Assembly: GCF_039613825.1 (NCBI RefSeq)
Contig: NZ_CP154826.1
Coordinates: 4,132,113 to 4,196,112 of the forward strand
DNA: 64,000 nucleotides
Direction: 5' to 3'
From: Diaminobutyricibacter sp. McL0608
GTDB lineage: Bacteria; Actinomycetota; Actinomycetes; Actinomycetales; Microbacteriaceae
Part shown: positions 1 through 9,131 of the stretch, piece by piece
How the letters are laid out: every line of letters starts with the position of its first letter
How positions within the stretch are numbered: position 1 is the stretch's first letter
Position numbers and translations under genes: made by a program
The notes under the pieces: model-generated
What the model saw: the letters and a program-made list of their open reading frames with translations, nothing else
The model's database searches: none
What the model was told of the DNA's origin: nothing

Positions 1-641
1 GCGGTCACCTCGACCCGCTCGCGATCCTCGACCGCTCGCTCGAGGACGCGGTCGGCGACTCCGGGATCTGGCAGCACCTCCAGGCGCCATCGCTTCCGGT
101 GGCCGACCTCGCAGCCATCATCGGTGCGACCAGCGACAACCTGGCCACCAACGTGCTGCTGCGCCACATCGGGCTCGAGGCCGTGAGCGCTCGCACGGAG
201 GCGCTCGGACTCACCCGTACGGCACTCCTCGACCTGGTGCGCGACCACCGCGGACCGGACGACGCGCCACAGCTCTCCGTCGGCAGCGCGAACGAACTGA
301 CCTGGCTCTTCTCCGCCCTCGCGCGTGGGGAGATCGTCAACTCCGTGACCAGCCAGCGGGTCATCTCGTGGCTGTCGCTGAACGCGGACCTTTCGATGGT
401 GGCGAGTGCGTTCGGACTCGATCCGCTGTCGCACCGCACCGTCGAACACCGCACGCTGCTCGTGAACAAGACAGGCACGGATGTGGGCGTGCGCAGCGAG
501 GTCGGCGTGCTTCGCGGGCCTCGGGCGGGCATCACCTACGCGGTGTCGATGTACTTCGACGACGCGACGCTGGCCTCCCGCCTCGCAGTGCTCGAAGGGA
601 TGCGGACGGTCGGCCTCGACCTGCTCGAATACGTGCACTGA
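1..641 (+). CDS. Class A beta-lactamase-like serine hydrolase (5' truncated by window)
   Basis: The open frame runs in from the left edge (first whole codon at base 3) and ends in TGA, giving about 212 residues of the C-terminal part. Two hallmark motifs of class A beta-lactamase / penicillin-recognising serine hydrolases are visible: Ser-Asp-Asn at bases 132-140 (GATSDNLATN) and Lys-Thr-Gly at 468-476 (NKTGTDVGVR). The nucleophile SxxK motif should lie upstream of the window and cannot be checked. The family hydrolyses beta-lactams or acts as a peptidase on related substrates. The KTG-TDVGVRSEVG stretch is close to that of actinobacterial serine hydrolases annotated only as beta-lactamase-like. 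True resistance activity is not shown. The gene is convergent with the next one. Confidence 0.8.
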   Translation, partial: GHLDPLAILDRSLEDAVGDSGIWQHLQAPSLPVADLAAIIGATSDNLATNVLLRHIGLEAVSARTEALGLTRTALLDLVRDHRGPDDAPQLSVGSANELTWLFSALARGEIVNSVTSQRVISWLSLNADLSMVASAFGLDPLSHRTVEHRTLLVNKTGTDVGVRSEVGVLRGPRAGITYAVSMYFDDATLASRLAVLEGMRTVGLDLLEYVH

Positions 642-698
642 GCCGCGCCGCCCATCCCGCATCCGCCGCGCCGCGCATCCGCAACCACGTGTGCTCGC

Positions 699-758
699 CG
701 CACGAGCTGTGTCTCGTCGCACTAGGTCTACGTAGTGCGGCAGGACGCAACTAGTGCG
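699..758. repeat. 60-base double-palindrome repeat, family A, copy 1
   Basis: Outer arms CGCACgAG / CTAGTGCG enclose inner arms CGCACTA / TAGTGCG around GGTCTAC. It lies in the tail-to-tail gap between the serine hydrolase and the epimerase. The same length without indels is seen at 31352, 48434, 48579 and 62538. This is the most diverged copy in the stem. Confidence 0.85.
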
Positions 759-780
759 AAGCGGGTCACATCGTGACGCG

Positions 781-1857
781 TCAGCGGTGCGCGGGCGCAC
801 GCCCGGCGAAGTACTCGTCCTCGGCGGCGTAGTCGAACCAGCCGTCGGCCCTGGACCGCGTGACCATGCTGGGGAACACATCCTGCCAGCTCTCCTCGCG
901 CCGCTCGGCGGCGGCCACCTCGCGCGTGACCCAGTCGATGTCCTCGGCCACCGCATCCGCATAGCTGACGGGCTGCCGATATCCGAGCTCGACGAGCGCA
1001 GCATCCATGCTCATGACCAGCGGATGCGTGACCGACCAGGGCGTGGAGCCGAGGTTCCCGACGGCCGGTCCCGGATACGTGACGATCTCGACCTCGCGGC
1101 CCATGGTCTGGAAGATGACGTGCGCGATCTCGGCGACGGTCAGATTGTCGCGGTCGACCGCATTCAGGACACGCCGCGCCGGGGTGTCGGCGCAGAGCGC
1201 GATGAGCTCGGCGACATTCACGGTCGATGAGGTGCTGAACCGGTTGTGGCCGTCGTCGGAGAGCACAACCCGGCGCCGCTGGTCGAGCGCCCGCTTCACG
1301 AAATACCACTCGCGGAGAGCGGGGCTGAACGGCCCGTGGATTGCACCCGGTCGCAGGATGCTGACCGGCAGGTCGTCCGTCTCGAGCAGCCGGCGCTCCA
1401 TAGCCGCCTTGAGCGGGGAGTATGTGCGTTCGGTGTTGTCGACGATCGGGTCGGTCTCCCGGAGCGGCATCGGGAAGTCGGGGAAATCCTCCGGCCCGGT
1501 CACGACATCGAGGTAGCTGCCGTTCGCACCGACGTACACAGAGCCGGTCGAGATGACGACCAGCGAACCGACATGGCCGGCGAGCTGTGCGAGCTGATCG
1601 GCATGGTGGGTGTCGTAGGCGACCGTGTCGACCACCAGGTCGTGCCCGCGTGCACGTGCGAGGAGGCTCACCGTGTCGTCGCGGTCGAGCCGGATGGTCG
1701 TCACATCCAGATCGGCGAGCGACGTGTCACCGGCATGGTTGCCCCGGTGCGCGACGAGAACCGACCAGCCGTCGACCGCCAGTCTGCGTGCGGCGGCGGC
1801 ACCGAGCTGGCCCGTTCCCCCGATGATCATGGCCGTGCGGGTGGTCGTCGCCTCCAT
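781..1857 (-). CDS. NAD-dependent epimerase/dehydratase family protein
   Basis: This is a 358-residue short-chain (extended SDR) protein. An N-terminal Rossmann glycine motif, GGTGQLG, lies about ten residues in, after TAMII. The frame continues open upstream of 1857, but ATG 1857 is preferred: TACCGT stands exactly six bases before it, and a longer start would run into the glyS leader. Sequences such as [12 protein letters not shown] and [12 protein letters not shown] resemble the catalytic region of NAD-dependent epimerases that act on sugar nucleotides or small polar compounds. A canonical YxxxK is not obvious (YSPLK at the expected place could serve). The substrate is unknown. It is divergent from glyS. 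Confidence 0.8.
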   Translation of the reverse strand: MEATTTRTAMIIGGTGQLGAAAARRLAVDGWSVLVAHRGNHAGDTSLADLDVTTIRLDRDDTVSLLARARGHDLVVDTVAYDTHHADQLAQLAGHVGSLVVISTGSVYVGANGSYLDVVTGPEDFPDFPMPLRETDPIVDNTERTYSPLKAAMERRLLETDDLPVSILRPGAIHGPFSPALREWYFVKRALDQRRRVVLSDDGHNRFSTSSTVNVAELIALCADTPARRVLNAVDRDNLTVAEIAHVIFQTMGREVEIVTYPGPAVGNLGSTPWSVTHPLVMSMDAALVELGYRQPVSYADAVAEDIDWVTREVAAAERREESWQDVFPSMVTRSRADGWFDYAAEDEYFAGRAPAHR

Positions 1858-1863
1858 GCCCCC

Positions 1864-1869
1864 ACGGTA
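1864..1869 (-). promoter_or_regulatory. Leaderless -10 hexamer for the epimerase
   Basis: TACCGT on the minus strand, six bases, then ATG 1857. No Shine-Dalgarno precedes the start. Confidence 0.6.
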
Positions 1870-1990
1870 CGCTCCTGCGCGCACCGGGGAAATCGGCTGG
1901 GTGCGGCGACCCCGTAAACTGGCTGGAGCGTTTCGGCGGTCCCCGCTGCCGGACATCACGCACCAACCCTCACGCACCATTGGAGCCACC

Positions 1991-3376
1991 GTGGCAGCAC
2001 CCACCCGTCTCGATTCCGTCATCGCTCTCGCGCGTCACCGCGGGTTCGTCTTCCAGGCCGGTGAGATCTACGGCGGATCACGGTCGGCCTGGGACTACGG
2101 GCCCCTCGGCGTCGAGCTCAAAGAGAACATCAAACGCCAGTGGTGGCGTTACATGGTGCAGGGTCGCGACGACGTGGTGGGCCTCGACTCGAGCGTGATC
2201 CTGCCGAAGCAGGTGTGGGAGGCGTCCGGTCACGTCGAGGTGTTCACCGACCCGCTCGTCGAATGCCAGCACTGCCACAAGCGTTTCCGCGCCGACCACC
2301 TGGTCGAGGAGTTCGAAGAGAAGAAGGGCCGCGCGCCCGAGAACGGTCTCGACGACATCGCCTGCCCGAACTGCGGCAACCGCCACACCTGGACGGAGCC
2401 GCGTGCGTTCAGCGGCCTGCTGAAGACGTTCCTCGGCCCGGTCGACGACGAGTCGGGGCTGCACTACCTGCGCCCCGAGACCGCCCAGGGCATCTTCGTG
2501 AACTTCGCGAACGTCCTCCAGGCGAGCCGCCAGAAGCCACCGTTCGGCATCGGCCAGATCGGCAAGAGTTTCCGCAACGAGATCACGCCCGGAAACTTCA
2601 TCTTCCGCACCCGCGAGTTCGAGCAGATGGAGATGGAGTTCTTCGTCGAGCCCGGCACGGACGAAGAGTGGCACCAGTACTGGATCGACCAGCGCTGGAA
2701 CTGGTATGTCGACCTCGGCATCGACCCCGAGAACCTGCGCCTCTACGAGCACCCCAAAGACAAGTTGTCCCACTACTCGAAGCGCACGGTCGACATCGAG
2801 TACAAGTTCGGTTTCACCGGCAGCGAGTTCGGTGAGCTCGAGGGCGTCGCAAACCGCACCGACTTCGACCTCACGACCCACTCCAAGGCGTCCGGCAAAG
2901 ACCTCACATTCTTCGACCAGACCAAGAACGAGCGGTGGACCCCCTACGTCATCGAGCCCGCAGCCGGCCTCACCCGGTCACTGATGGCATTCCTTGTCGA
3001 CGCGTACCACGAAGAAGAGGTCCCGAACGCGAAGGGCGGCGTCGACAAGCGCACTGTTCTGCGCCTCGACCCGCGCCTGGCGCCCGTGAAGGTGGCGATC
3101 CTGCCGCTCAGCCGCAACGAGGCCCTCTCGCCGGTCGCACGCGAGCTCGCGGCGGACCTCCGCAAGTACTGGAACGTCGACTTCGACGACGCCGGCGCCA
3201 TCGGTCGCCGGTACCGTCGCCAGGATGAGATCGGCACGCCGTTCTGTGTGACAGTCGACTTCGACTCGCTCGAGGACCACGCTGTCACCGTGCGCGACCG
3301 CGACACGATGGCCCAGGACCGCATCCCTCTCGCCGAGCTCCGCGGGTACCTGGCCGAGCGGCTGCTCGGCTCGTAA
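1991..3376 (+). CDS. glyS: Glycyl-tRNA synthetase (alpha2 type)
   Basis: This is a 461-residue class II aminoacyl-tRNA synthetase that charges tRNA-Gly with glycine in the cytoplasm. It matches the homodimeric bacterial/eukaryal-type Gly[13 protein letters not shown] and WDYGPLG near the N terminus, a CxxC pair (CQHCHKRF and CPNCGN, a zinc-finger-like insertion), motif 2 around [19 protein letters not shown], and a C-terminal anticodon-binding domain ([14 protein letters not shown]). The frame is open further upstream. GTG 1991 is chosen because GGAG sits five bases before it and the encoded protein has the expected length. It is divergent from the epimerase and convergent with the acetyltransferase. 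No T-box-like leader is seen in the roughly 130 bases upstream. Confidence 0.96.
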   Translation: MAAPTRLDSVIALARHRGFVFQAGEIYGGSRSAWDYGPLGVELKENIKRQWWRYMVQGRDDVVGLDSSVILPKQVWEASGHVEVFTDPLVECQHCHKRFRADHLVEEFEEKKGRAPENGLDDIACPNCGNRHTWTEPRAFSGLLKTFLGPVDDESGLHYLRPETAQGIFVNFANVLQASRQKPPFGIGQIGKSFRNEITPGNFIFRTREFEQMEMEFFVEPGTDEEWHQYWIDQRWNWYVDLGIDPENLRLYEHPKDKLSHYSKRTVDIEYKFGFTGSEFGELEGVANRTDFDLTTHSKASGKDLTFFDQTKNERWTPYVIEPAAGLTRSLMAFLVDAYHEEEVPNAKGGVDKRTVLRLDPRLAPVKVAILPLSRNEALSPVARELAADLRKYWNVDFDDAGAIGRRYRRQDEIGTPFCVTVDFDSLEDHAVTVRDRDTMAQDRIPLAELRGYLAERLLGS

Positions 3377-3436
3377 GGGGTGCGCGGTGCGGCCGCGCGT
3401 TCCTGTCGCGGTCGGCTCACGCCGCCCGGCGGGTGC

Positions 3437-3492
3437 TCACGTGGCCCAAAGGTCGGTATCGCGCCCCCATAGCGACACTTTGCACCACGTGA
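3437..3492. repeat. Imperfect palindrome, family E copy 1 (CACnTGGCCCA core)
   Basis: TCACGTGGCCCAAAGGTCG on the left pairs imperfectly with CGACACTTTGCACCACGTGA on the right. The ends form the CACGTG palindrome. A related core, CACTTGGCCCA, is found in the element at 13725-13779. Confidence 0.5.
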
Positions 3493-3548
3493 CCGATGCT
3501 CACAGCGACCGAGAGACACGCGCCGCCGCGCGCCGTCATCGGGGTCGA

Positions 3549-3602
3549 CATGGCACTAGTTGTCGCTTGGCGCGTTTTGCGGGCAACAACGAGTGCCACA
3601 TG
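3549..3602. repeat. Imperfect palindrome, family C copy 1
   Basis: CATGGCACTAGTTGTCGC and its imperfect complement GGGCAACAACGAGTGCC flank an 18-base centre. The left arm is nearly identical to the left arm of the element at 60843. Confidence 0.55.
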
Positions 3603-3682
3603 ACGGATGCTCACCGCAGTGGCCACGTTGTGACGCGACGCGCGCGTGAAAGACGCTCGGCCGGCGAGCCGGCGTGCGCGGG

Positions 3683-4354
3683 TCAGGCGGGGTGGGACTC
3701 CGCGTACTCGGTGTCGAGCATCCCGAAGATCACCGTGTCGCCCCACTCGCCCTTGAAGATCTCGTTCTGGCGGAGGTGCGCTTCCTTGCGCATCCCGAGC
3801 CGCTCGCACAGACGCGCCGACGCTTCGTTGCGCGGATCGAGCTGCGCGAAGACACGGTGGGCGCCCATCGTCCCGAAGCACACCGCCAGCACGGCCTCCG
3901 CCGCCTCAGTGGCGTACCCGCGCCCGTGGACCGCCGGGTGGAACACCCACCCGACTTCGAGCTGGGCGTGCGCCGCGCTCTTCAGGAAGATACTCATGTC
4001 TCCGATGACGCGCCCGTGCCCGCCTTCGGGGTCGGGCAGCTCGACCGCGTAGATCAGCCCGTCGCCGTCGTCGGCGAGGTCTGTCATCGCGATGCGCTTC
4101 TCGAGGTGCTTGGCCGACTCTTCGTGGTCGTGCACTTCCCACATCAGGTACCGCACGACGTCTTTGCGCTTCTGATACGCGTGCACATCGTCGAGGTCGT
4201 TCTTGGTGAGCGGGCGCAGCAGCAGGCGCTCGGTTCGGATGTCGACGGCGTTGTAGGGCAGGCCGGTGAGACCGTGCGCCTCCTCGGCGTTTCCCGCTTC
4301 GATCGCCTCAGCGAGGTCGGTTTCGGTATCGGTCGAGTGTGCTCCGTTGCTCAC
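3683..4354 (-). CDS. GNAT family N-acetyltransferase (RimJ/RimL-like)
   Basis: This is a 223-residue protein. After a roughly 38-residue acidic N-terminal extension it has a single GNAT domain of the RimJ/RimL type: TERLLLRPLTKNDLDD at the domain start, VGWVFHPAVHGRGYATEAA as the acetyl-CoA loop, and HRVFAQLDPRNEASARLCERLGM near the end. The family moves an acetyl group from acetyl-CoA to an amine, often the alpha-amine of a ribosomal protein or a small amine. The substrate here is unknown. The start is GTG 4354 with GGAGG seven bases upstream. It lies just downstream of hemA on the same strand, and the 35-base gap would allow co-transcription. Confidence 0.88.
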   Translation of the reverse strand: MSNGAHSTDTETDLAEAIEAGNAEEAHGLTGLPYNAVDIRTERLLLRPLTKNDLDDVHAYQKRKDVVRYLMWEVHDHEESAKHLEKRIAMTDLADDGDGLIYAVELPDPEGGHGRVIGDMSIFLKSAAHAQLEVGWVFHPAVHGRGYATEAAEAVLAVCFGTMGAHRVFAQLDPRNEASARLCERLGMRKEAHLRQNEIFKGEWGDTVIFGMLDTEYAESHPA

Positions 4355-4389
4355 TTGTCCTCCAGGTTCCGGTTCGGGAAGGGGTTCGG

Positions 4390-5778
4390 TCAGGATACGG
4401 CTGACTCGCCCTGGTCGGAAATCGGGGTCGAATCACCTGTTCGCAGATCGCGGGGCGGCAGACCCGGCAGGCCAGGCACACCAGCCAGCCCAGACGACCC
4501 AGCCAGCCCAGGCACACCGGGCACCTCGACGTCGAGGCCGAACAGCGTGTTGGCTGCCGCAGTGAAAGCAGACGCGTCACCATGCCGTGCGAGTTCGCGC
4601 GCCCGCACCGACGGAGTGTGCAGCAGCACCCCGGCGAGGTGGCGGAGCGCGGCCTCGGTCTGTTCGCTCGAGTCGCCGCGGCTGCGCGCCCGGGCGATCT
4701 CTGCATCCAGTACGTCGAAGACATGTGCGCGGAGAGCCACGAGCGCCGGTGTGACCGCGTGCTCGGCGGCCTGCGCAGCGAACTCGGCGGCCGCATCGCC
4801 GACGATCGCGCGCGCCTCGTCGGTGGCGTTCAGTTCTTCGAGCGGTGCGTGCTTGCTGATGGTCTCGAGGTCGAGCAGCTCGACGCCGTCGATGTGGGCG
4901 ACGGCCGGGTCGACGTTGCGGGGAAGCCCGAGGTCGATGACGAGGCGGCGGGGCAAGGCGCCGGGCGCCGCGATGACCGCTTGCAGTTCGGGCACCCCGA
5001 GGATGATGTCGGGCGCGACGCTGCAGGTGACGACGAGGTCGGATGCCGCGATCGCGTCCACGAGACCGCCCGCGGGCACCGCACCGGCGGCGTGGGCGAC
5101 GGCGAATTTCTGCGCCCGGCCCGACGGCGAGTACACGTGCACGTCGGTCACGCCGCGCTCGCGGAGGGCTGCGAGGCTCGCGCCGGCGTATGCGCCGGTT
5201 CCGACGAGGAGCACTCGAGTCGCAGCCCAGTCGGTGATGCGGCTCTCTGCGAGGTCGAGTGCGAGGCGCACGATCGACCGTCCTGCGCTCGTGATGCCCG
5301 TGCGGTTCTTGACGCCGCGCGAGGTGCGCGATGCGACCTGGAAGAGCCGTTCGAGTTCGCTGCTGACGGTTCCGGATGCGCGTGCCGCGTCGAGCGCTCG
5401 CCGCACCTGGCCGGCGATCTCGCCTTCGCCGACGACAACGGATTCGAGCCCGCTGGAGACGGAGAAGAGGTGCTCGGCGACACCCTGGTCGCTGATGACG
5501 GCACTGGATGCGCGCAGCTCGTCAGCATCCACACCGGATGCGGCGCTGACGGCGCTGATCACGGTCTCGGCCGACACCGCGGCACCGGCGGCGCCTGCAG
5601 CATCGGTGTCCACGTCGAGGTAGGCCTCGAAACGGTTGCAGGTCGCGAGCACGACGGATCCGTTGAAGAGTTCGGTGTTCTCTGCGAGAGCTGCGGTGAC
5701 TGCTGCCGCATGCCGCTCCAGCCGGTCGAGGAGGTCGAAACCGGCGGTGCGGTGGCTCGAGGTGAAGCAGAGTAGCAC
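4390..5778 (-). CDS. hemA: Glutamyl-tRNA reductase
   Basis: This is a 462-residue, NADPH-dependent first enzyme of C5-pathway tetrapyrrole synthesis, turning glutamyl-tRNA into glutamate-1-semialdehyde for HemL. The catalytic Cys47 lies in ATCNRFE, the conserved [12 protein letters not shown] block at about 118-129, and the NADPH-binding [11 protein letters not shown] at about 189. The C-terminal dimerisation helices follow. The tail is odd: about residues 417-440 are a Pro-Gly repeat ([20 protein letters not shown]) absent from typical HemA. The start GTG 5778 has TAGGCT exactly six bases upstream. It is divergent from the hemE operon, 97 bases away, and begins the pathway completed on the other strand. 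Confidence 0.96.
   Translation of the reverse strand: MLLCFTSSHRTAGFDLLDRLERHAAAVTAALAENTELFNGSVVLATCNRFEAYLDVDTDAAGAAGAAVSAETVISAVSAASGVDADELRASSAVISDQGVAEHLFSVSSGLESVVVGEGEIAGQVRRALDAARASGTVSSELERLFQVASRTSRGVKNRTGITSAGRSIVRLALDLAESRITDWAATRVLLVGTGAYAGASLAALRERGVTDVHVYSPSGRAQKFAVAHAAGAVPAGGLVDAIAASDLVVTCSVAPDIILGVPELQAVIAAPGALPRRLVIDLGLPRNVDPAVAHIDGVELLDLETISKHAPLEELNATDEARAIVGDAAAEFAAQAAEHAVTPALVALRAHVFDVLDAEIARARSRGDSSEQTEAALRHLAGVLLHTPSVRARELARHGDASAFTAAANTLFGLDVEVPGVPGLAGSSGLAGVPGLPGLPPRDLRTGDSTPISDQGESAVS
4463..4524 (-). repeat. Degenerate tandem repeat encoding the Pro-Gly tail of HemA
   Basis: Short units based on CCAGCCAGCCCAG and CAGGCACAC recur, encoding VPG-, LAG- and LPG-type triplets. 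The phase is in frame, so expansion or contraction in threes would be tolerated. Confidence 0.6.
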
Positions 5779-5784
5779 GAGGGA

Positions 5785-5790
5785 AGCCTA
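5785..5790 (-). promoter_or_regulatory. Leaderless -10 hexamer for hemA
   Basis: TAGGCT on the minus strand, six bases, then GTG 5778. Confidence 0.65.
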
Positions 5791-5863
5791 CGCTTGCCCG
5801 CCGGCTTCCTCGAATCGAGAGGCCTCGAAACGTCACCCGTACAGCGTGTTCAGATTGGTTTGA

Positions 5864-5869
5864 CAGAAT
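5864..5869 (+). promoter_or_regulatory. Probable leaderless -10 hexamer for hemE
   Basis: CAGAAT, six bases, then GTG 5876. The first position departs from TANNNT. A TTGACA overlaps it but is in the wrong place to be its -35. Confidence 0.4.
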
Positions 5870-5875
5870 CGTCGG

Positions 5876-7027
5876 GTGAATACGCTTGCCCCGACCCATC
5901 CGCTCAGCTCCGGAACGACCGCTTCGTCGCGGCTGGTCGGCGCGTACCAGGGGTTCCGGCAACCGGTCACGCCGGTGTGGTTCATGCGGCAGGCGGGCCG
6001 CTCGCTCCCCGAATACCGGGACCTGCGCGTGGGCACCCGGATGCTCGACGCCTGCCTCGATCCGGAGCTCGCGAGCGAGATCACCTTGCAGCCGGTGCGC
6101 CGTCACGGCGTCGACGCCGCCATCTTCTTCAGCGACATCGTGATCCCGCTGCGTCTGGCGGGGGTGGATGTCGACATCGTCCCCGGCAAGGGCCCCGTTC
6201 TGAGTGCCCCGGTCCGGACCGCGGCGGATGTCGACCGGCTGACCGCGGTCGACCCGGCCTCCCTGGACACCACCGTCTTCGCACCGATCATCGAGGCTGT
6301 GCGGCGCACCACGGCGGAGCTCGCGACACTCGGCACAGGCGACACCCCTGTGATCGGTTTCGCCGGCGCTCCGTTCACCCTGGCCGCGTACCTCGTCGAG
6401 GGCGGCCCTTCGAAGGACCACATCCGGGCCCGCACGATGATGCACGCCGATCCGGAAGCATGGGCGCGCCTGATGGCGTGGACCGCCGACGTCACCGGAG
6501 CCTTCCTGCGCACCCAGGTGCTGGCGGGCGCGAGCGCGGCTCAGCTGTTCGACTCGTGGGCCGGTGCGCTGTCGCTCGATGACTATGTGACCCATGTGGC
6601 TCCCGCATCCGCCCGCGCCTTGTCGCACGTGCGCGACCTCACCTTCGAGTCACCGTCGCCTGACGTCGTCGAGGAGGGCGAAGCCCTCGTGCCTACTGCG
6701 CGCAACGTGCCGATCGTCCATTTCGGCGTCGGGACCGGCGAACTGCTCAAAGCGATGCACGAGATCGGTGCCGATGTCGTGGGCGTCGACTACCGGGTTC
6801 CCCTTGACGAGGCGAGTCGTCGGCTCGGCCATGTCGTCCCGGTGCAGGGCAACGTCGATCCGGCCATGCTGGATGCGCCGTGGCCGGTGCTGGAGGCGCA
6901 TGTCCGCGACGTGCTCGCGCGGGGAGCGAGCGCTCCCTCGCACGTGCTGAATCTCGGGCACGGTGTGCCGCCCGAGACCGATCCCGCCGTACTGACCCGG
7001 CTGGTGGAGTTCGTCCATGGCCTCTGA
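5876..7027 (+). CDS. hemE: Uroporphyrinogen III decarboxylase
   Basis: This is a 383-residue cytoplasmic enzyme that removes four carboxyls from uroporphyrinogen III to give coproporphyrinogen III. The signature PVWFMRQAGRSLPEYR starts near residue 33, and the second family signature, GFAGAPFTLAAYLVEGG, is also present. The first 25 residues are poorly conserved, so the GTG 5876 start rests on its spacing from an upstream -10-like hexamer. It heads the plus-strand heme operon. Its last 11 bases overlap hemY, which points to translational coupling. Confidence 0.96.
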   Translation: MNTLAPTHPLSSGTTASSRLVGAYQGFRQPVTPVWFMRQAGRSLPEYRDLRVGTRMLDACLDPELASEITLQPVRRHGVDAAIFFSDIVIPLRLAGVDVDIVPGKGPVLSAPVRTAADVDRLTAVDPASLDTTVFAPIIEAVRRTTAELATLGTGDTPVIGFAGAPFTLAAYLVEGGPSKDHIRARTMMHADPEAWARLMAWTADVTGAFLRTQVLAGASAAQLFDSWAGALSLDDYVTHVAPASARALSHVRDLTFESPSPDVVEEGEALVPTARNVPIVHFGVGTGELLKAMHEIGADVVGVDYRVPLDEASRRLGHVVPVQGNVDPAMLDAPWPVLEAHVRDVLARGASAPSHVLNLGHGVPPETDPAVLTRLVEFVHGL

Positions 7028-8570
7028 GGGCTCGCCGGATGCGGCGGCGCCGGACGGCGAGGCTCGGCGCGACGACCTGAGGCATGCGATCGACGCGGCT
7101 GCGACGCGGGTCGTGATCGTCGGCGGCGGCGTCGCCGGTCTCGTCGTCGCGCGCGAGTGCGCGCGACCGGGCTTCGAGGTGACGGTGGTGGAAGCATCCG
7201 ACCGCCTCGGCGGGACCGTCGCTCGGACCGTCGTCGACGGGATCACGGTCGACGAGGGCGCCGAGAGCTTCGCAACGCGTGGCGGCCATGTCGCCGAACT
7301 CATCGCTGAACTCGGGCTCGGCGACCGGATCGTCCAGCCCAACCCGGAGGGTGCGTGGGTGCGCCTGCCGTCGGGAACTGTTCCGCTGCCCAAGGCCGGG
7401 CTGCTCGGTATTCCGAGTTCCCCGCTCGCATCCGACGTGGTGCGCGCGATCGGGTGGACCGGCGCCTTGCGCGCCTACCTCGATCGCCTTCGCCCGGTGC
7501 TGACCATCGGGCAGGAGCGCAGCCTCGGGGCGCTTGTGCGCAAGCGGATGGGATCCCGCGTGCTCGACCGACTCGTCGCTCCCGTCACGACGGGAATCTA
7601 CGCAGCCCAGCCCGACGATCTCGACATCGCCGTCGTCGCACCGGGGCTCAATGCCGCCCTCACCCGTCAGGGTTCGCTTTCGGGCGCCGTCAGCGAGCTT
7701 CGCGCCAATGTCAAGGCGGGGAGCGCGGCGAACGGTCTGCGCGGGGGCATGTGGATGCTCGTCCAGGCGCTCGAAGACTCGGTCGCCGAACGTGGCGGAC
7801 GCGTACTCGCAGGGGTCTCAGTGAGGTCGGTCGAGCGATTCGAGGCGGATGCCGCCCAGGAGACAGACGTCAGCCCGGGGACGGACGCCCCCGACCCGCG
7901 CTGGACGGTGGGCCTCGCCGACGGCAGCACGCTCCCCGCAGATGTCGTTGTACTCGCAGCGCCGGCCGCAGCATCCATTGCCCTCCTCTCCGTCGCCTCG
8001 GACGAGCTCGCGGAGCTCGCTTCGCTGGAGTGGCCGGATGCGTCGAGCGTCGAACTCGTCACTCTCGTTCTCGACAAACCGGCCCTCGACGTCGCGCCGC
8101 GCGGAACGGGTGTGCTGGTCGCCGACCTTCCGGGGTCGGGCGTCACGGCGAAGGCGCTGACGCATTCGACCGCCAAGTGGTCGTGGCTCGCCGACGAGAC
8201 GGGTGGGCGTCATGTGGTGCGCCTGTCGTATGGGAAGGCAGGGCGTCCGAGCGAGACGATCGGCCTCAGCGACGCGGAGGTGCGCTCGCTGGCGGTCCAG
8301 GACGCATCCGCCCTCCTGAATATTCCTCTTTCGGAATCCGACGTGACCGGGTTCGCCCGGGTGGGCTGGACGAACGCGCTTCCTCACGCGGCACTGGGTG
8401 AGCGGGAGCGGATCGACACGGTTCGCTCGGCGGTGGAATCCGTCGCGGGTCTCGAAGTGACCGGCTCATGGCTGGCGGGCACCGGCCTTGCATCCGTCAT
8501 TCCGGATGCAAAGGAGGCGGCCCACCGGGTTCGGGGTCTACGCTGGAAAGAACTGACCGAGAATCTCTGA
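7017..8570 (+). CDS. hemY: Coproporphyrinogen III oxidase / protoporphyrinogen oxidase (HemY type)
   Basis: This is a 517-residue FAD enzyme of the HemY/HemG (CgoX) family. The FAD dinucleotide fold RVVIVGGGVAGLVV starts at residue 31, followed by VEASDRLGGT, and DEGAESFATRGGHVAELI is the family-specific block. In actinobacteria that carry HemQ this enzyme oxidises coproporphyrinogen III to coproporphyrin III. The presence of hemQ downstream makes that the likely role here (inference from pathway context). About 30 weakly conserved residues precede the FAD motif. ATG 7017 overlaps the end of hemE. Confidence 0.94.
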   Translation: MASEGSPDAAAPDGEARRDDLRHAIDAAATRVVIVGGGVAGLVVARECARPGFEVTVVEASDRLGGTVARTVVDGITVDEGAESFATRGGHVAELIAELGLGDRIVQPNPEGAWVRLPSGTVPLPKAGLLGIPSSPLASDVVRAIGWTGALRAYLDRLRPVLTIGQERSLGALVRKRMGSRVLDRLVAPVTTGIYAAQPDDLDIAVVAPGLNAALTRQGSLSGAVSELRANVKAGSAANGLRGGMWMLVQALEDSVAERGGRVLAGVSVRSVERFEADAAQETDVSPGTDAPDPRWTVGLADGSTLPADVVVLAAPAAASIALLSVASDELAELASLEWPDASSVELVTLVLDKPALDVAPRGTGVLVADLPGSGVTAKALTHSTAKWSWLADETGGRHVVRLSYGKAGRPSETIGLSDAEVRSLAVQDASALLNIPLSESDVTGFARVGWTNALPHAALGERERIDTVRSAVESVAGLEVTGSWLAGTGLASVIPDAKEAAHRVRGLRWKELTENL

Positions 8571-8585
8571 CGAACGGGGCGTTCA

Positions 8586-9101
8586 ATGCGGGGAAAGCTT
8601 CTCTTCGTTGCCGGTGCAGCCGTGGGCTATGTGCTCGGTGCACGTGCCGGTCGCAAGCGGTACGAGCAGATCAAATCGGCGGCGGCCAAAGTGTGGGAGT
8701 CGCCCGGCATCCAGAAGCAGGTGAACGCGGTCGAGGACTATGCTGCGGCGAAATTCGGTGAGATCCCGGGCGTACTGTTCGAGGGCACGAAGAAGGTCGT
8801 GGCCACGGTCGTGAACCGGGCCCAGACCGCCCAGCAGCGGGGCTCGGGCTACAGCCGCCCGACACCGGCCGCACCCCCGCCTTCGCGGGCGCCTGCAGCG
8901 ACGAACACGTCCAGTGTGACGATCGCAGCTCCGCCGGACGAGGAGACGGCGACTGCGCCGACGACAGCGCCGAAATCTGCGACCAAGTCCTCTTCGAAGG
9001 CGGCGTCGGGCAAATCCGCCGCATCGTCCGCAACGAGCGCCAAACGCAAGTCGGGCGCATCCTCACCCGAGATCGACGAGGCCGACGACGCCGGAGCGTG
9101 A
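8586..9101 (+). CDS. YtxH-like membrane-anchored protein
   Basis: This is a 171-residue protein with a short N-terminal hydrophobic segment, GKLLFVAGAAVGYVLGARAGRKRYEQI, the YtxH-type signature of a glycine-rich helix followed by ARAGRKRYEQ. A predicted amphipathic part runs to about residue 75, and a long Pro/Ala/Ser/Thr/Lys-rich tail looks disordered. YtxH-type proteins are linked to envelope stress in other bacteria, but no biochemical role is known. It follows hemY by 15 bases and precedes Holin-X and DUF3618 genes. The three form an envelope-type trio inside the heme operon. Confidence 0.75.
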   Translation: MRGKLLFVAGAAVGYVLGARAGRKRYEQIKSAAAKVWESPGIQKQVNAVEDYAAAKFGEIPGVLFEGTKKVVATVVNRAQTAQQRGSGYSRPTPAAPPPSRAPAATNTSSVTIAAPPDEETATAPTTAPKSATKSSSKAASGKSAASSATSAKRKSGASSPEIDEADDAGA

Positions 9102-9131
9102 GCGTGCTTTCCGGAAAGACGGTGACGAGCA

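Larger units (their letters stand above)
3377..3682. other. Gene-free gap with two imperfect palindromes
   Basis: This 306-base tail-to-tail gap between glyS and the GNAT gene has no credible ORF. It holds an E-family palindrome (3437-3492) and a C-family palindrome (3549-3602). There is also a loosely repeated GATGCTCACnGC phrase at about 3495 and 3605. Confidence 0.6.

Noticed and set aside
368..754. Frames overlapping the serine hydrolase 3' end and the family A repeat
   Set aside because: They are out of frame with a gene carrying SDN and KTG motifs and run into a structured repeat.
1858..1990. T-box leader for glyS
   Set aside because: The gap of about 130 bases shows no T-box consensus or terminator/antiterminator pair and is mostly filled by the divergent epimerase promoter.
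3674..5623. Long plus-strand open frame antisense to hemA and the GNAT gene
   Set aside because: It mirrors two well-conserved genes on the other strand, has no start signal, and its translation is Arg/Ser-rich low complexity. Long antisense frames are expected at this GC content.
5859..5864. TTGACA upstream of hemE as a -35 box
   Set aside because: It stands only 12-17 bases before the start codon, so a matching -10 would fall inside the gene; CAGAAT with correct spacing is a better candidate.
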